64,000 bases of DNA from Paenibacillus sp. FSL H8-0537 (GCF_038051995.1 NZ_CP150290.1:1599501-1663500); one strand, 5' to 3'. Shown: positions 33,778 through 41,984, counted from the first letter of the stretch. The notes: generated by a model not told the origin, from the letters alone. Numbers and translations: made by a program.

Positions 33778-36030
33778 TTGGCAAATACGACGACGAATAT
33801 AACGAGTGAAGCGCTCGATGGACCAACTGGCAAGGTGGAACGGACAGGAGAGCAAATAGCTGCGGAAAATGAACGGATTATTAAAGGCGTAGCCGCCCAG
33901 CTAGCTATCTCGGTTACGAAAGTTAAAGCGGCTGTCGCCTTGCTGGATGAAGGCAATACGATACCTTTTATTTCCAGATATCGCAAGGAAATGACGGGCG
34001 AGCTGGATGAGACAGAGCTTAGAGCCATTGAGGAAAAACTGCAATATTTGCGGAATTTGGAAGAGCGCAAGCGCGAGGTTATTCGTCTTATCGACGAGCA
34101 GGGCAAGCTGACCGAGGAATTGAGCTTTGCGATCAACGCCGCCGTTAAGCTTCAGGAAATTGAAGATTTATACCGGCCGTACCGCCAGAAGCGCAAGACG
34201 CGGGCGAGCGTGGCGAAAGAGCGGGGCTTAGAGCCGCTTGCGCAGTGGCTCTGGTCGCAGCCGCGCCAAGGCGAGCCTCTCGCCGAGGCTGCCAAATATA
34301 TAGATGAGGCCAAGGGTGTTCCCGGCGCTCAGGAAGCGCTGCAAGGGGCCATGGATATTTTGGCTGAAAATATAGCAGATGATGCTTCGATTCGCTCTTG
34401 GGTGCGAAAGCATACGTTTGATCATTCGCTTATTCGTACCGAAGCACGAGATGCGAAAGCGGAGTCCGTATACGAAATGTATTACAGCTACAATGAGCCT
34501 CTGCGAAAGCTGCCTCCGCATCGCGTGCTGGCGATTAATCGCGGCGAGCGCGAGGATGTGCTGAAGGTGGCGTTCGAGTTGTCCACTGAGCGGATTCATG
34601 AGCATGTTGGCCGTAAAATTTTACGGAATCATACGGCCGAATCAGTAAGAAGGGTGCTTGTTTCCGTCATTGAGGATTCGTATAAGCGCTTGTTAGCACC
34701 GTCTATTGAGCGCGAGGTACGCGGTGAGCTGACGGATAAAGCGGAGGAGCATGCGATTTCGATTTTTTCGGAAAATCTGCGCAATCTGCTGCTGCAGCCG
34801 CCCGTTCGCGGCAATGTCGTGCTTGGCGTCGATCCCGCGTTCCGGACAGGCTGCAAGCTGGCGGTCATCGACGATACAGGCAAGCTGCTGGAAGTAGCCG
34901 TATCCTATCCAACTGCACCTCATCATAAAGTAGTGGAAGCAGAGCGACTAATTAATGGCCTGATTGATAAATATAAAGTAGAGCTGATTGTCATTGGCAA
35001 TGGGACGGCTTCACGGGAAACGGAGCAGTTTATTGCGAACCTGATTAAAGCCCGCCAAGCCGCGCCTGGTCTTGAGCTGAAATATATTATTGTCAGCGAG
35101 GCAGGGGCGAGCGTATATTCGGCTTCCAAGCTTGCAGCCGAGGAATTCCCGTCTCTTGACGTTGCTGAGCGCAGCGCCGTGTCCATTGCACGCAGGCTGC
35201 AGGACCCGCTGGCTGAGCTCGTCAAGATTGAGCCAAAGGCAATCGGCGTCGGCCAATACCAGCATGACGTCAGCCAGAAGCGCCTGGATGAAAGCTTGGG
35301 TGCTGTCGTAGAGTCGGCGGTAAACCATGTAGGCGTAGACGTTAATACGGCTTCAGCGTCGTTGCTTTCCTATGTTGCGGGCATTAATGCTACGACGGCC
35401 CGCAACATCGTCAAATACCGCGAGGAGAATGGCCGTTTCGTGAAGCGCGCGCAGCTGCAAAAGGTACCGCGGCTAGGCGCGAAAGCTTACGAGCAGTGTA
35501 TCGGCTTCCTGCGCATTCCTGAAGCGGCGAATCCGCTGGATGCTACGCCAATTCACACCGAGTCGTATGCGGTCGTGGACAAGCTTTTTGCCCATTTAGG
35601 CGTTAAGCTGAACCAGATCGGCACAGAAGAGCTTAAACAGAAGCTGACGGAGCTGGATGTGGCTGCTGTCGCTTCCGAGCTAGGCGTCGGCGTTCCAACG
35701 CTGCGCGATATTGTTGGCAGCCTCCTGCGCCCAGGACGCGATCCGCGGGAGGAGCTACCCGCTCCTATTTTTCATACCGAGGTGCTGAATCTGGAGGATT
35801 TGACCGCGGGCATGGAGCTGCAGGGCACGGTCCGCAACGTCATCGATTTCGGGGCATTTATCGACATTGGGCTTAAAAATGACGGGCTCGTCCATATTTC
35901 CCAATTGAGCGATAAGTTTGTGAAGCACCCGATGGACGTTGTATCTGTAGGGGACACCGTTACCGTCTGGGTACTGACTGTAGATGTGAAAAAAGGGCGC
36001 GTTGGCCTTACGATGCGCAAGCCAGGTTAA
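33778..36030 (+). CDS. tex: Tex-family RNA-binding transcription accessory protein
   Basis: Tex is a conserved nucleic-acid-binding factor that affects transcription. Order in the 750 residues: N-terminal helical Tex domain (about 30-220; FISRYRKEMTGELDE is typical), YqgF/RNase H-like domain (about 350-480; VLGVDPAFRTGCKLAVID), helix-hairpin-helix (about 515-590; SYVAGINATTARNIVKYREENG) and S1 domain at the C-terminus (MELQGTVRNVIDFGAFIDIGLKNDGLVHISQ). TTG start, with AGGACGGTG upstream; the first about 25 residues are not conserved, so the true start could be slightly later. Confidence 0.95.
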   Translation: MANTTTNITSEALDGPTGKVERTGEQIAAENERIIKGVAAQLAISVTKVKAAVALLDEGNTIPFISRYRKEMTGELDETELRAIEEKLQYLRNLEERKREVIRLIDEQGKLTEELSFAINAAVKLQEIEDLYRPYRQKRKTRASVAKERGLEPLAQWLWSQPRQGEPLAEAAKYIDEAKGVPGAQEALQGAMDILAENIADDASIRSWVRKHTFDHSLIRTEARDAKAESVYEMYYSYNEPLRKLPPHRVLAINRGEREDVLKVAFELSTERIHEHVGRKILRNHTAESVRRVLVSVIEDSYKRLLAPSIEREVRGELTDKAEEHAISIFSENLRNLLLQPPVRGNVVLGVDPAFRTGCKLAVIDDTGKLLEVAVSYPTAPHHKVVEAERLINGLIDKYKVELIVIGNGTASRETEQFIANLIKARQAAPGLELKYIIVSEAGASVYSASKLAAEEFPSLDVAERSAVSIARRLQDPLAELVKIEPKAIGVGQYQHDVSQKRLDESLGAVVESAVNHVGVDVNTASASLLSYVAGINATTARNIVKYREENGRFVKRAQLQKVPRLGAKAYEQCIGFLRIPEAANPLDATPIHTESYAVVDKLFAHLGVKLNQIGTEELKQKLTELDVAAVASELGVGVPTLRDIVGSLLRPGRDPREELPAPIFHTEVLNLEDLTAGMELQGTVRNVIDFGAFIDIGLKNDGLVHISQLSDKFVKHPMDVVSVGDTVTVWVLTVDVKKGRVGLTMRKPG

Positions 36031-36042
36031 TAAAAGCTTAAA

Positions 36043-36073
36043 GACGGACTTGCCGAATGCCGGCAAGTCCGTC
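36043..36073 (+). terminator. Hairpin after tex
   Basis: A 13-bp perfect stem (GACGGACTTGCCG / CGGCAAGTCCGTC) with a 5-base loop starts 13 bases after the tex stop. The following sequence is AT-rich but lacks a T run. Confidence 0.6.
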
Positions 36074-36131
36074 ATACTTATTAGGGATTATCATGATTTT
36101 CCCTTTAAAGTAACAGAGAGGATGAGTATCT

Positions 36132-36587
36132 ATGCAAGCCGAGAAATGCAGCACTTTTCCCCATCATAAATGGTTTGGCATAGCGCTTCAGGCGCTCGTC
36201 GTACTTGCTCATAAGGATCAGCCCTGCACAAGCGCTGAAATAGCAAAACGGCTTCAGGTTGAACCGACGTTGCTGCGTCGCGTAATGGCGGAGCTTGCCC
36301 GTGAGGGGCTGTTGGAAACGAAGGAAGGCAAGGACGGGGGCTACAAGCTAAGCCGCTCGGCAGGCGCAATTACGCTGGCAGATGTGTATTTGGCGCTTCA
36401 ACTAGGGGAGCCATTATGCAAAGGCTTGGAGCAGACGACAGGAGAGCATGAATTTGGACAGGAAATGCGCCAAGCCTTTGGCGAAATTTCTGAGGGAGTA
36501 AAAAATAGCGCGCTCGCTATGCTGGGTCAAGGGACAATTGAACAGCTGACGAGACGGGTATGCGATCTTAAAAAAGGGAATAGATAA
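36132..36587 (+). CDS. Rrf2 family transcriptional regulator
   Basis: Winged-helix repressor of the Rrf2 family, 151 residues. WFGIALQALVVLAH and TSAEIAKRLQVEPTLLRRVMAELAREGLLETKEGKDGGYKLSRS (read as the helix-turn-helix and wing, about residues 35-78) are diagnostic. Cysteines occur at residues 6, about 35 and about 97, but not in the three-Cys cluster of the Fe-S type IscR/NsrR proteins, so a thiol or other signal is possible. The start follows AGAGAGGATGAG. The gene is followed by a perfect inverted repeat and promoter leading to a nitroreductase, its likely target. Confidence 0.88.
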   Translation: MQAEKCSTFPHHKWFGIALQALVVLAHKDQPCTSAEIAKRLQVEPTLLRRVMAELAREGLLETKEGKDGGYKLSRSAGAITLADVYLALQLGEPLCKGLEQTTGEHEFGQEMRQAFGEISEGVKNSALAMLGQGTIEQLTRRVCDLKKGNR

Positions 36588-36589
36588 CC

Positions 36590-36646
36590 AACTATAAAAT
36601 AGTTAGAAATATACGATTGACAAGTGAGTGGATGGAGTACTATACT
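36590..36646 (+). promoter_or_regulatory. Promoter with adjacent inverted repeat upstream of the nitroreductase
   Basis: TTGACA at 36617-36622 and TATACT at 36641-36646 (spacing 18) form a vegetative promoter. Just before it, AACTATAAAATAGTT (36590-36604) is a perfect 6-3-6 inverted repeat; a related ACTATACTATT sequence covers the -10. These are candidate Rrf2 operators. Confidence 0.6.
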
Positions 36647-36743
36647 ATTGCTTGTGAAGCAGACGTTTTTTTGAAATCAACTGTGTTATATTTTGCACAG
36701 TAAGAATTGCATTTATATAAACGATACTTTGGAGGGAATTATC

Positions 36744-37385
36744 ATGACTGTACAAACACAACAAAGCCAAGCTTTTTATCAAGTATTAAGCGATCGCCGC
36801 TCGGTGCGCCATTATGACAATACCGCAAAAATGACAGAAGCGGAAATTATAGAAATTTTGGAAATTGCCGCAAAAGCACCATCATCGTCGAACATGCAGC
36901 CTTGGCGTTTTCTGGTTGTAACAGACGAGGCTATTAAGCAGCAATTGCTGCCAATCTCGAACAACCAGCAGCAGGTTGTGGACGCAGCAGCTGTTATCGT
37001 CGTTTTAGGCGACCAGGAAATGTATAAGAATGCTGAGACCATTTACGGATCAATGGCAGAAGCTGGACTTATGACTAAAGAGATGAGCGAATCATTCGCT
37101 GCAAACTCACAGAAGCTTTACACTTCCATTCCGAAAGAGCGTCTGCATGAAGTGACTGTATTTGATGCAGGCCTCGTATCGATGCAAATTATGCAAGTGG
37201 CCAAAGCAAAAGGATACGATACCGTACCTATGGGCGGCTACGATCGCGATAAAGTAAGAGCGCTGCTGAACATTCCAGAGCGTTATGCCTTGAACATTTT
37301 GCTGCCAATCGGCAAAGCTTCCCAAACCGGCCATCCGAGCACGCGTCTGCCGATCAACGATATTACGTTTTTTAACAAAATGTAA
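36744..37385 (+). CDS. Nitroreductase family FMN oxidoreductase
   Basis: FMN-dependent NAD(P)H reductase for nitro compounds or quinones. The 213 residues show the FMN pattern: LSDRRSVRHYD (phosphate-binding Arg), AAKAPSSSNMQPWRFLVV (about 45-60), and PMGGYDRDKVRALLNIP in the C-terminal part. ATG 36744 has TTGGAGGG 8 bases before it; a longer frame from 36693 runs into the leader. It lies about 100 bases after its own promoter, downstream of the Rrf2 gene, which likely controls it in response to oxidative or electrophile stress. Confidence 0.9.
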   Translation: MTVQTQQSQAFYQVLSDRRSVRHYDNTAKMTEAEIIEILEIAAKAPSSSNMQPWRFLVVTDEAIKQQLLPISNNQQQVVDAAAVIVVLGDQEMYKNAETIYGSMAEAGLMTKEMSESFAANSQKLYTSIPKERLHEVTVFDAGLVSMQIMQVAKAKGYDTVPMGGYDRDKVRALLNIPERYALNILLPIGKASQTGHPSTRLPINDITFFNKM

Positions 37386-37403
37386 TTTATAGCAGCAAAC
37401 GAA

Positions 37404-37447
37404 GAAGCCTCTGGCATCCACTTCAATGAGTGGGAGCCGGAGGCTTC
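37404..37447. terminator. Hairpin between the nitroreductase and cmpA genes
   Basis: GAAGCCTCTGG (37404-37414) pairs with CCGGAGGCTTC (37437-37447) with one G-T pair, and CCACT/AGTGG pair inside. It separates convergent genes and probably stops transcription both ways, although T runs are weak. Confidence 0.6.
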
Positions 37448-37465
37448 ATTGCTGTACTACGACGC

Positions 37466-37618
37466 TCAATGGCGAATCGTAAGTTCGTTGTTGTTATCCG
37501 TATCCTTGGTGCTTTGCTTGCTGCGATAAAAATACCAGCATTCATTAAGCAGCTTAATTTGCCTGCGATCTTTCTTATGAAACGCACGCATCATTTGATT
37601 GCACAGCCACTGCGGCAT
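37466..37618 (-). CDS. cmpA: Cortex morphogenetic protein CmpA
   Basis: A 50-residue gene. The protein reads MPQWLCNQMMRAFHKKDRR then QIKLLNECWYFYRSK, which matches the CmpA pattern (MPxWLxxQM..AF..KD..QIKLLNxCWxFYR) of B. subtilis, a small sporulation protein that acts in quality control of spore-coat and cortex assembly. The C-terminal 15 residues (rich in Asn, Thr, Asp) extend beyond the 37-residue B. subtilis form. GGGAGGAGGGCG lies 7 bases before the ATG. In B. subtilis cmpA lies between tex and ydcK, and here too it sits between tex and the sprT-like gene. Confidence 0.87.
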   Translation of the reverse strand: MPQWLCNQMMRAFHKKDRRQIKLLNECWYFYRSKQSTKDTDNNNELTIRH

Positions 37619-37696
37619 TGCGGATCGCCCTCCTCCCGGTCATCCCTGATGTATTACTACCATATGGGGAAGGGCGAATGTCCGTGCAGGTCCTAT

Positions 37697-38047
37697 TTAG
37701 CCGATTTCATCTTCGTACCACTGCTCAAGCTGAGCTTGCAGCGCACGAATTTCCGTAAGCAGGGCAATAAGCGGGTAGGCAGACTCTTTAACAGCCGCAA
37801 ATTCGCGTTCCAGCTCGTTAATGTAGTCTAAGCCCGAAGCAATGCGAATCGAGCTGTCGTGCAGCTCTACGCGGTCACATTCAGCAATCGCATATGGAAG
37901 CGCAGGCACCTGCTCAGCAGTAAGCTTGTCCAGCTCCTTGTGCAGGCGCAGGTTAAGGGCGCTTAATTGATAGGCATGCGTATCAGGCATTTCTACAAAG
38001 AAGACCTGATCATTGTTTTTCATTAGTACAAAACGCATCGTTGGCAT
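37697..38047 (-). CDS. Hypothetical helical protein
   Basis: About 116 residues, not recognised. The N-terminal part is beta-like (MRFVLMKNNDQVFFVEMPDTHAYQ), the rest helical, with a final segment LIALLTEIRALQAQLEQWYEDE. The start is uncertain: ATG 38047 has AGGGGAGAA 12 bases before it, ATG 38038 is three codons further on, and the frame is open for 47 more codons upstream without family-like content. It shares the strand with cmpA, 78 bases downstream. Absence of overlap with other genes supports it. Confidence 0.6.
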   Translation of the reverse strand: MPTMRFVLMKNNDQVFFVEMPDTHAYQLSALNLRLHKELDKLTAEQVPALPYAIAECDRVELHDSSIRIASGLDYINELEREFAAVKESAYPLIALLTEIRALQAQLEQWYEDEIG

Positions 38048-38358
38048 AAGATGATTGGATTCTCCCCTCAAAACATTCGCTGCATCATGCAGCCGTTTAT
38101 TGCTGCCGTGCCATAAAAGTGCATCACTACTTGACAGTGTAGCGTATGGGCAGCAAAAATGCCAGAAAAACGAAGTGGATTTCGCCACACTTTTTCCGGC
38201 CTCTTTACGGTTGTTATTTTATTTGGGAACTATATAAGTTGAATGATAAAAAGCGAAGAGGCAGGGAGCAGTGGAGGAGAAGGTTGGAAATGGAGAGAGC
38301 AGCTTCCGTCGGAAAGCTGCTTCGTAAGCATGTACTATCGTTGTTTTATTTCAACCTG
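38048..38358. other. 311-base gap without a supported gene
   Basis: Holds an imperfect hairpin at 38298-38321 (AGCAGCTTCCG / CGGAAAGCTGCT) downstream of the MFS gene on the minus strand, probably its terminator, and otherwise AT-rich leader-like sequence. No further gene is seen. Confidence 0.5.
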
Positions 38359-39564
38359 TTATTCCGCAGCTGAAGCTGATGATACTTCTGCTCCCTGGCT
38401 TGCTTGGCGCGACTGATAACTTATTCTGCCAAACATCGCAGCAGTAGCAACAGCTGCTACTGCAATAGAGGCAGCTGCGATCCAAGTGATCGCTTGCAGC
38501 GACATATAGTCGATGACGAGGCCGCCGATTCCAGCCCCCACCGCTATAGCTAGCTGCAGCACGGATGTGTTGAGGCCAAGCATGACACCCGATGCCTCTG
38601 GAGACAATGTAAGAAGATAATATTGCTGGGTTGGAGCGGACGACCAGGAGAAGAACGACCAGAGCACCAGCAGTGTAAAAACAAGGAATGTTGACGTACC
38701 AACGGCTGCCGACAACAAGATCAGCAACACCATATTTAATATCGTCCCTCCGGTTAACGTTCTGGCTACACCCCAGCGATCGGTGCCGAACCCGCCTGCC
38801 TTTGAGCCGATTAGACTGGCGATTCCGTATGCGAAAAGGGCTGCGCTTACCCATCGCTCGCTCATCCCGACAACTTCAAGCAGATAAGGCGACAAGTACG
38901 TGAATGCGATGCCATAACCCATGATCAAGAAAAAATTAATTCCAAGGGCTAGCGCGATTCGAGGTCTCTTCACCAAAGCCAGTTGTTTAGTTAAGGAGAC
39001 CGGCGCATCGCCTTTCAACCGCGGAATCGAGCTTGCCAAGACGGGCAGACCGACAATAGCAAGAAGGCCAATGCCGCCGAAAATCAGCTTCCAATCATAA
39101 GAGGCGGCAATCACTCGGCCAATTGGTACGCCAAAAATAAGTGAAGCGCTAATACCCATGAGCACGATCGCAATTGCACTCCCCTGCTTGTTCGGAGGGG
39201 CTAATTTAGCGGCTAAGGTAAGTGATGTCACGACAAATACGCCAGTTCCGAGCGCCATAATTACCCTTGCCAGCAGCATTAATCCGTATCCCGGTAAAAT
39301 CACGATGAGTGCATTACTCACGATAATTAAACCAAGCGAGTAAAGCAACAAGTCCCTACGGTCAAGCCGGGCCGTGACCCCCATCAGGATGGGGGTTCCT
39401 ATGGCGTAGGCTAGCGCGAAGACGGTCATTAACTGTCCAGCCTGGGGTAGTGTCACACCGATATCTGCGGCAACTTTATCTAAAATGCCCGCAATCATGT
39501 ATTCGGATGTCCCGACCAGAAAGCAGACTACGGCAAGTATAAAAATTCTCCAGTTTTGTCCCAT
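38359..39564 (-). CDS. Major facilitator superfamily transporter (DHA1-type efflux)
   Basis: A 401-residue, 12-segment MFS protein. MGQNWRIFILAVVCFLVGTSEYMIAGILDKVA at the start is typical of AraJ/YtbD-like drug/sugar-efflux members, as are the loop-2 motif GVTARLDRRDLLLYS and motif C region GTGVFVVTSLTLAAKL. The C-terminal tail is short and Ala/Ser rich. It is 43 bases downstream of a flavodoxin-fold oxidoreductase gene on the same strand, so both are probably controlled by the divergent HxlR regulator. Substrate unknown. Confidence 0.9.
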   Translation of the reverse strand: MGQNWRIFILAVVCFLVGTSEYMIAGILDKVAADIGVTLPQAGQLMTVFALAYAIGTPILMGVTARLDRRDLLLYSLGLIIVSNALIVILPGYGLMLLARVIMALGTGVFVVTSLTLAAKLAPPNKQGSAIAIVLMGISASLIFGVPIGRVIAASYDWKLIFGGIGLLAIVGLPVLASSIPRLKGDAPVSLTKQLALVKRPRIALALGINFFLIMGYGIAFTYLSPYLLEVVGMSERWVSAALFAYGIASLIGSKAGGFGTDRWGVARTLTGGTILNMVLLILLSAAVGTSTFLVFTLLVLWSFFSWSSAPTQQYYLLTLSPEASGVMLGLNTSVLQLAIAVGAGIGGLVIDYMSLQAITWIAAASIAVAAVATAAMFGRISYQSRQASQGAEVSSASAAE

Positions 39565-39607
39565 AATTAATCATTCCCCTAACGTATTTTATGAAACTAC
39601 TTAAAGC

Positions 39608-40186
39608 TTAATAATCCTTGGCATAATTCAAACCTAAGTAATAAGCCTGGTTAAGCAGCATCTCATAATGCTTGGAATTGGAATCCAAAGTCTCGAATAA
39701 AAATTCAACCTTGGAATTGGAAATACCGCAATAATCTGCAATGCCCACATTCAGCAGATGAGTAATCATTTCTTCATAGTTGCGTTTTTTCATCTGTTCT
39801 TTGGAAACGCCAGCCAAACCAATCCATAAGACATGCTGATGATGAAGCTTGTTCGAGCCGTAAGCAAATCCATTGTTCCATACACGGTCAATATAACCTT
39901 TGAGCATGGCTGGTAAATGCCACCACCAAATTGGAAAAATCAATGCCAAGGCATCATACTCCTTCATTCGCCTTATTTCCGCTTCTACCTCAGGGGAAAA
40001 GGACTGTCCTGCAGCTGACAAATCAGGCTCATCTACTCCTTTTAAAACAGGATCAAAGCCAAGCTCGTGTAAATCCAGCATTTCATAATCGTGACCAGCC
40101 TCAGCAAGACCTTGTAAGAAACGCTCGGCAACCTTAAAGGTCAGGGAATCTTTTCTCGGGTGTGAAACAATGCTTAATACTTTCAT
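39608..40186 (-). CDS. NAD(P)H oxidoreductase, flavodoxin-like fold (MdaB/YheN type)
   Basis: FAD- or FMN-binding quinone reductase of 192 residues. VLSIVSHPRKDSLTFKVAERFL is the N-terminal phosphate loop, LIFPIWWWHLPAMLKGYIDRVWNNGFAY the second flavin-binding stretch, characteristic of the family. First gene of a minus-strand pair with the MFS transporter. The start at 40186 is preceded by a promoter (-10 TATAAT at 40248-40253 on the minus strand) overlapped by a palindrome. This layout, with a divergent HxlR gene, is typical of quinone or electrophile detoxification units. Confidence 0.9.
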   Translation of the reverse strand: MKVLSIVSHPRKDSLTFKVAERFLQGLAEAGHDYEMLDLHELGFDPVLKGVDEPDLSAAGQSFSPEVEAEIRRMKEYDALALIFPIWWWHLPAMLKGYIDRVWNNGFAYGSNKLHHQHVLWIGLAGVSKEQMKKRNYEEMITHLLNVGIADYCGISNSKVEFLFETLDSNSKHYEMLLNQAYYLGLNYAKDY

Positions 40187-40247
40187 ACTTGTATCTTCAC
40201 TACCTTCCTCATCAGATAACTTGTAGCCATGATCAATGGCTGGTGCT

Positions 40248-40286
40248 ATTATAAACAGTACAAAAATAATCTGGAAGTACGTACTT
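40248..40286 (-). promoter_or_regulatory. Promoter and palindromic operator candidate for the oxidoreductase-MFS pair
   Basis: On the minus strand TATAAT (plus 40248-40253) is 17 bases from a weak -35 TTCCAG (plus 40271-40276). The perfect palindrome AAGTACGTACTT at 40275-40286 overlaps the -35, as an HxlR-family operator would. Two GGTACC copies lie further on at about 40309 and 40329. Confidence 0.6.
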
Positions 40287-40413
40287 TCAAGTTCTATAGG
40301 ATGCTACAGGTACCATGGGAACATGAAGGTACCCTAGATTGATGCCCTAAAATTGACTTGAATAACGGTCAAAAGTTCTTGGCAAAAAAAGCCTTTTAAC
40401 GGGGGAATAAGTG

Positions 40414-40791
40414 ATGACTGAAAACAGGGAAAATAGCGTTCAAAAGAAGTATAACGTTGGAGTGGAGGCGGCATTAGAAGTAATGGGGGGGAAATGGAAG
40501 CCTTTGGTCATCTATCATTTGATGACAGGACGGAAACGGACGTCAGAGCTTCGAAGGTCAATACCCGGCATTACGCAAAAAATGCTGACCACTCAACTAA
40601 GAGGCTTGGAAAAGGACGAGATTGTTGCTCGAAAGGTTTTTAAAGAGATTCCACCTAGAGTGGAGTATGAGCTAACCTCCTATGGCTGGGGATTAAAGCC
40701 TGCGCTAGACCTTTTATGCTATTGGGGAGAGGATCACCTGGAAAAGATTCATGGAGACAAATACAAGGTTTTGGAAGAACCCATAGAGTAA
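40414..40791 (+). CDS. HxlR family transcriptional regulator
   Basis: Small winged-helix regulator of 125 residues. YNVGVEAALEVMGGKWKPLVIYHLMTGRKRTSELRRSIPGITQKMLT (read in parts: GGKWKPLVIYHL and RRSIPGITQKMLTTQLR) is diagnostic of HxlR/DUF24. HxlR proteins of Bacillus (YodB, CatR, HypR) sense quinones, diamide or aldehydes through an N-terminal Cys; here no Cys occurs in the usual position before GGKW, and the only one is near residue 107 (LLCYWG). GTG 40411 or ATG 40414. It is divergent from the oxidoreductase and MFS genes. Confidence 0.92.
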   Translation: MTENRENSVQKKYNVGVEAALEVMGGKWKPLVIYHLMTGRKRTSELRRSIPGITQKMLTTQLRGLEKDEIVARKVFKEIPPRVEYELTSYGWGLKPALDLLCYWGEDHLEKIHGDKYKVLEEPIE

Positions 40792-40895
40792 AAGAAGATG
40801 GGCTAGCATGAAGCTGATCGGAGGCCAATCTCATGTCTGAAAGCGGATAGTCTGAGAGTGTAAGAGAACAAATGAACAAGGGAGAATCATGATTT

Positions 40896-41378
40896 ATGGT
40901 GCAGACGATGAAAGACGAGGAGCTCCAGCAATGGGTGGAGCGGGTGTCCTTGGAAAGCTTTGGACGGCCATTCAAGCATCTAGCAACATTTAACGGCCGA
41001 TTGAAGGCGACAGGCGGGCGATATTTTATGAAGTCGCATAATATTGAAATTAGTCCTTATCAGCTTTCAACGTTCGGATTGGAGGAAACAGAAAAAATAA
41101 TTAAGCACGAGCTGTGCCATTATCATCTGCATATATTGAAACGAGGCTATCGGCACCGCGATGAGGATTTTAAGCGGCTGCTTGCTCAGGTGGGTGGATC
41201 GAGGTTCTGCCAATCGCTGCCGGAGCGCCGTGTTGAGCCGTTTCGGTACAAGCTGGTATGCAAGGAATGCGGAATGGAATACATGCGAAAAAGGCGGATA
41301 AATCCCGCTAAATATGCGTGTGGAAAATGTCGCGGAAAATTATTTTTAAAAACGCTTGACTTAAATTCAGATACATGA
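40896..41378 (+). CDS. SprT-like zinc metalloprotease-fold protein
   Basis: The 160 residues contain the HELCHYHLHI zinc site at about residues 65-74 and, at the C-terminus, a zinc ribbon (CKEC ... CGKC). Both are as in the B. subtilis YdcK/SprT-like family, whose role is unknown; eukaryotic relatives cut DNA-protein cross-links. The start follows GGGAGA 10 bases before the ATG. Position before the tRNA cluster, downstream of tex and cmpA, repeats the B. subtilis order. The promoter of the tRNA genes lies within its last codons. Confidence 0.92.
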   Translation: MVQTMKDEELQQWVERVSLESFGRPFKHLATFNGRLKATGGRYFMKSHNIEISPYQLSTFGLEETEKIIKHELCHYHLHILKRGYRHRDEDFKRLLAQVGGSRFCQSLPERRVEPFRYKLVCKECGMEYMRKRRINPAKYACGKCRGKLFLKTLDLNSDT

Positions 41379-41384
41379 TAAATT
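41356..41384 (+). promoter_or_regulatory. Promoter of the tRNA cluster
   Basis: TTGACT at 41356-41361 and TAAATT at 41379-41384 (spacing 17) start inside the 3' end of the sprT-like gene, 50 bases before tRNA-Asn. Confidence 0.65.
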
Positions 41385-41432
41385 ATTACTTGTCGCCGCG
41401 GTTCACAGGCAACACTGAGAAAAACAAAGTAT

Positions 41433-41508
41433 TCCCTGATAGCTCAGTTGGTAGAGCACTCGACTGTTAATCGAGTTGTCACAGGTTCGAGTCCTGTTCG
41501 GGGAGCCA
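41433..41508 (+). tRNA. tRNA-Asn (GTT)
   Basis: Cloverleaf with acceptor TCCCTGA/TCGGGGA, anticodon loop CTGTTAA, T loop TTCGAGT and an encoded CCA at 41506-41508. Confidence 0.95.
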
Positions 41509-41513
41509 CATAT

Positions 41514-41602
41514 GGGGAGGTACCCAAGAGGCCGAAGGGGGCGCTTTGCTAAAGCGTTAGGGTGTAACAGCCGCAAGGGTTCGAATCCCTTCCTCTCCGC
41601 CA
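41514..41602 (+). tRNA. tRNA-Ser (GCT)
   Basis: Long-variable-arm tRNA, acceptor GGGGAGG/CCTCTCC, anticodon GCT in CTTTGCTAAAG, T loop TTCGAAT, encoded CCA at 41600-41602. Confidence 0.95.
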
Positions 41603-41628
41603 TATTTTTCTCAAAGTGATTGTAACGG

Positions 41629-41658
41629 AAGGCCGTTCAACATGCCGGTCTTTTTTTT
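41629..41658 (+). terminator. Terminator-like hairpin inside the tRNA cluster
   Basis: AAGGCCG (41629-41635) pairs with CGGTCTT (41646-41652) and is followed by a long T run. It may partly end the Asn-Ser transcript before the next three tRNAs. Confidence 0.65.
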
Positions 41659-41688
41659 ACGCCTAATATCACTGTGTGCGACAATTAA

Positions 41689-41763
41689 GGCCCGTTGGTC
41701 AAGTGGTTAAGACACCTCCCTTTCACGGAGGTAACAGGGGTTCGAGTCCCCTACGGGTCACCA
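41689..41763 (+). tRNA. tRNA-Glu (TTC)
   Basis: Acceptor GGCCCGT/ACGGGTC, anticodon loop CTTTCAC, T loop TTCGAGT, encoded CCA at 41761-41763. Confidence 0.95.
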
Positions 41764-41781
41764 TTTATTTTTTCTAAATGA

Positions 41782-41857
41782 GAGTCATTAGCTCAGCTGG
41801 TAGAGCACCTGACTTTTAATCAGGGTGTCGTAGGTTCGAATCCTACATGACTCACCA
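41782..41857 (+). tRNA. tRNA-Lys (TTT)
   Basis: Acceptor GAGTCAT/ATGACTC, anticodon loop CTTTTAA, T loop TTCGAAT, encoded CCA at 41855-41857. Confidence 0.95.
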
Positions 41858-41884
41858 TTTTTCTTGTAAGACTTCCCTAAATGT

Positions 41885-41969
41885 GCGGTAGTGGTGGAAC
41901 GGCAGACACGCTATCTTGAGGGGGTAGTGTCCAATGGACGTGCAGGTTCAAATCCTGTCTACCGCACCA
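41885..41969 (+). tRNA. tRNA-Leu (GAG)
   Basis: Long-variable-arm tRNA, acceptor GCGGTAG/CTACCGC, anticodon stem CTATC/GGTAG around TTGAGGG, T loop TTCAAAT, encoded CCA at 41967-41969. Confidence 0.94.
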
Positions 41970-41984
41970 TAACTTAAAACTTCC

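Noticed and set aside
37430..37831. Plus-strand frame of 133 codons
   Set aside because: It is antisense to cmpA and to the next gene, has no ribosome site, and its protein composition is not plausible.
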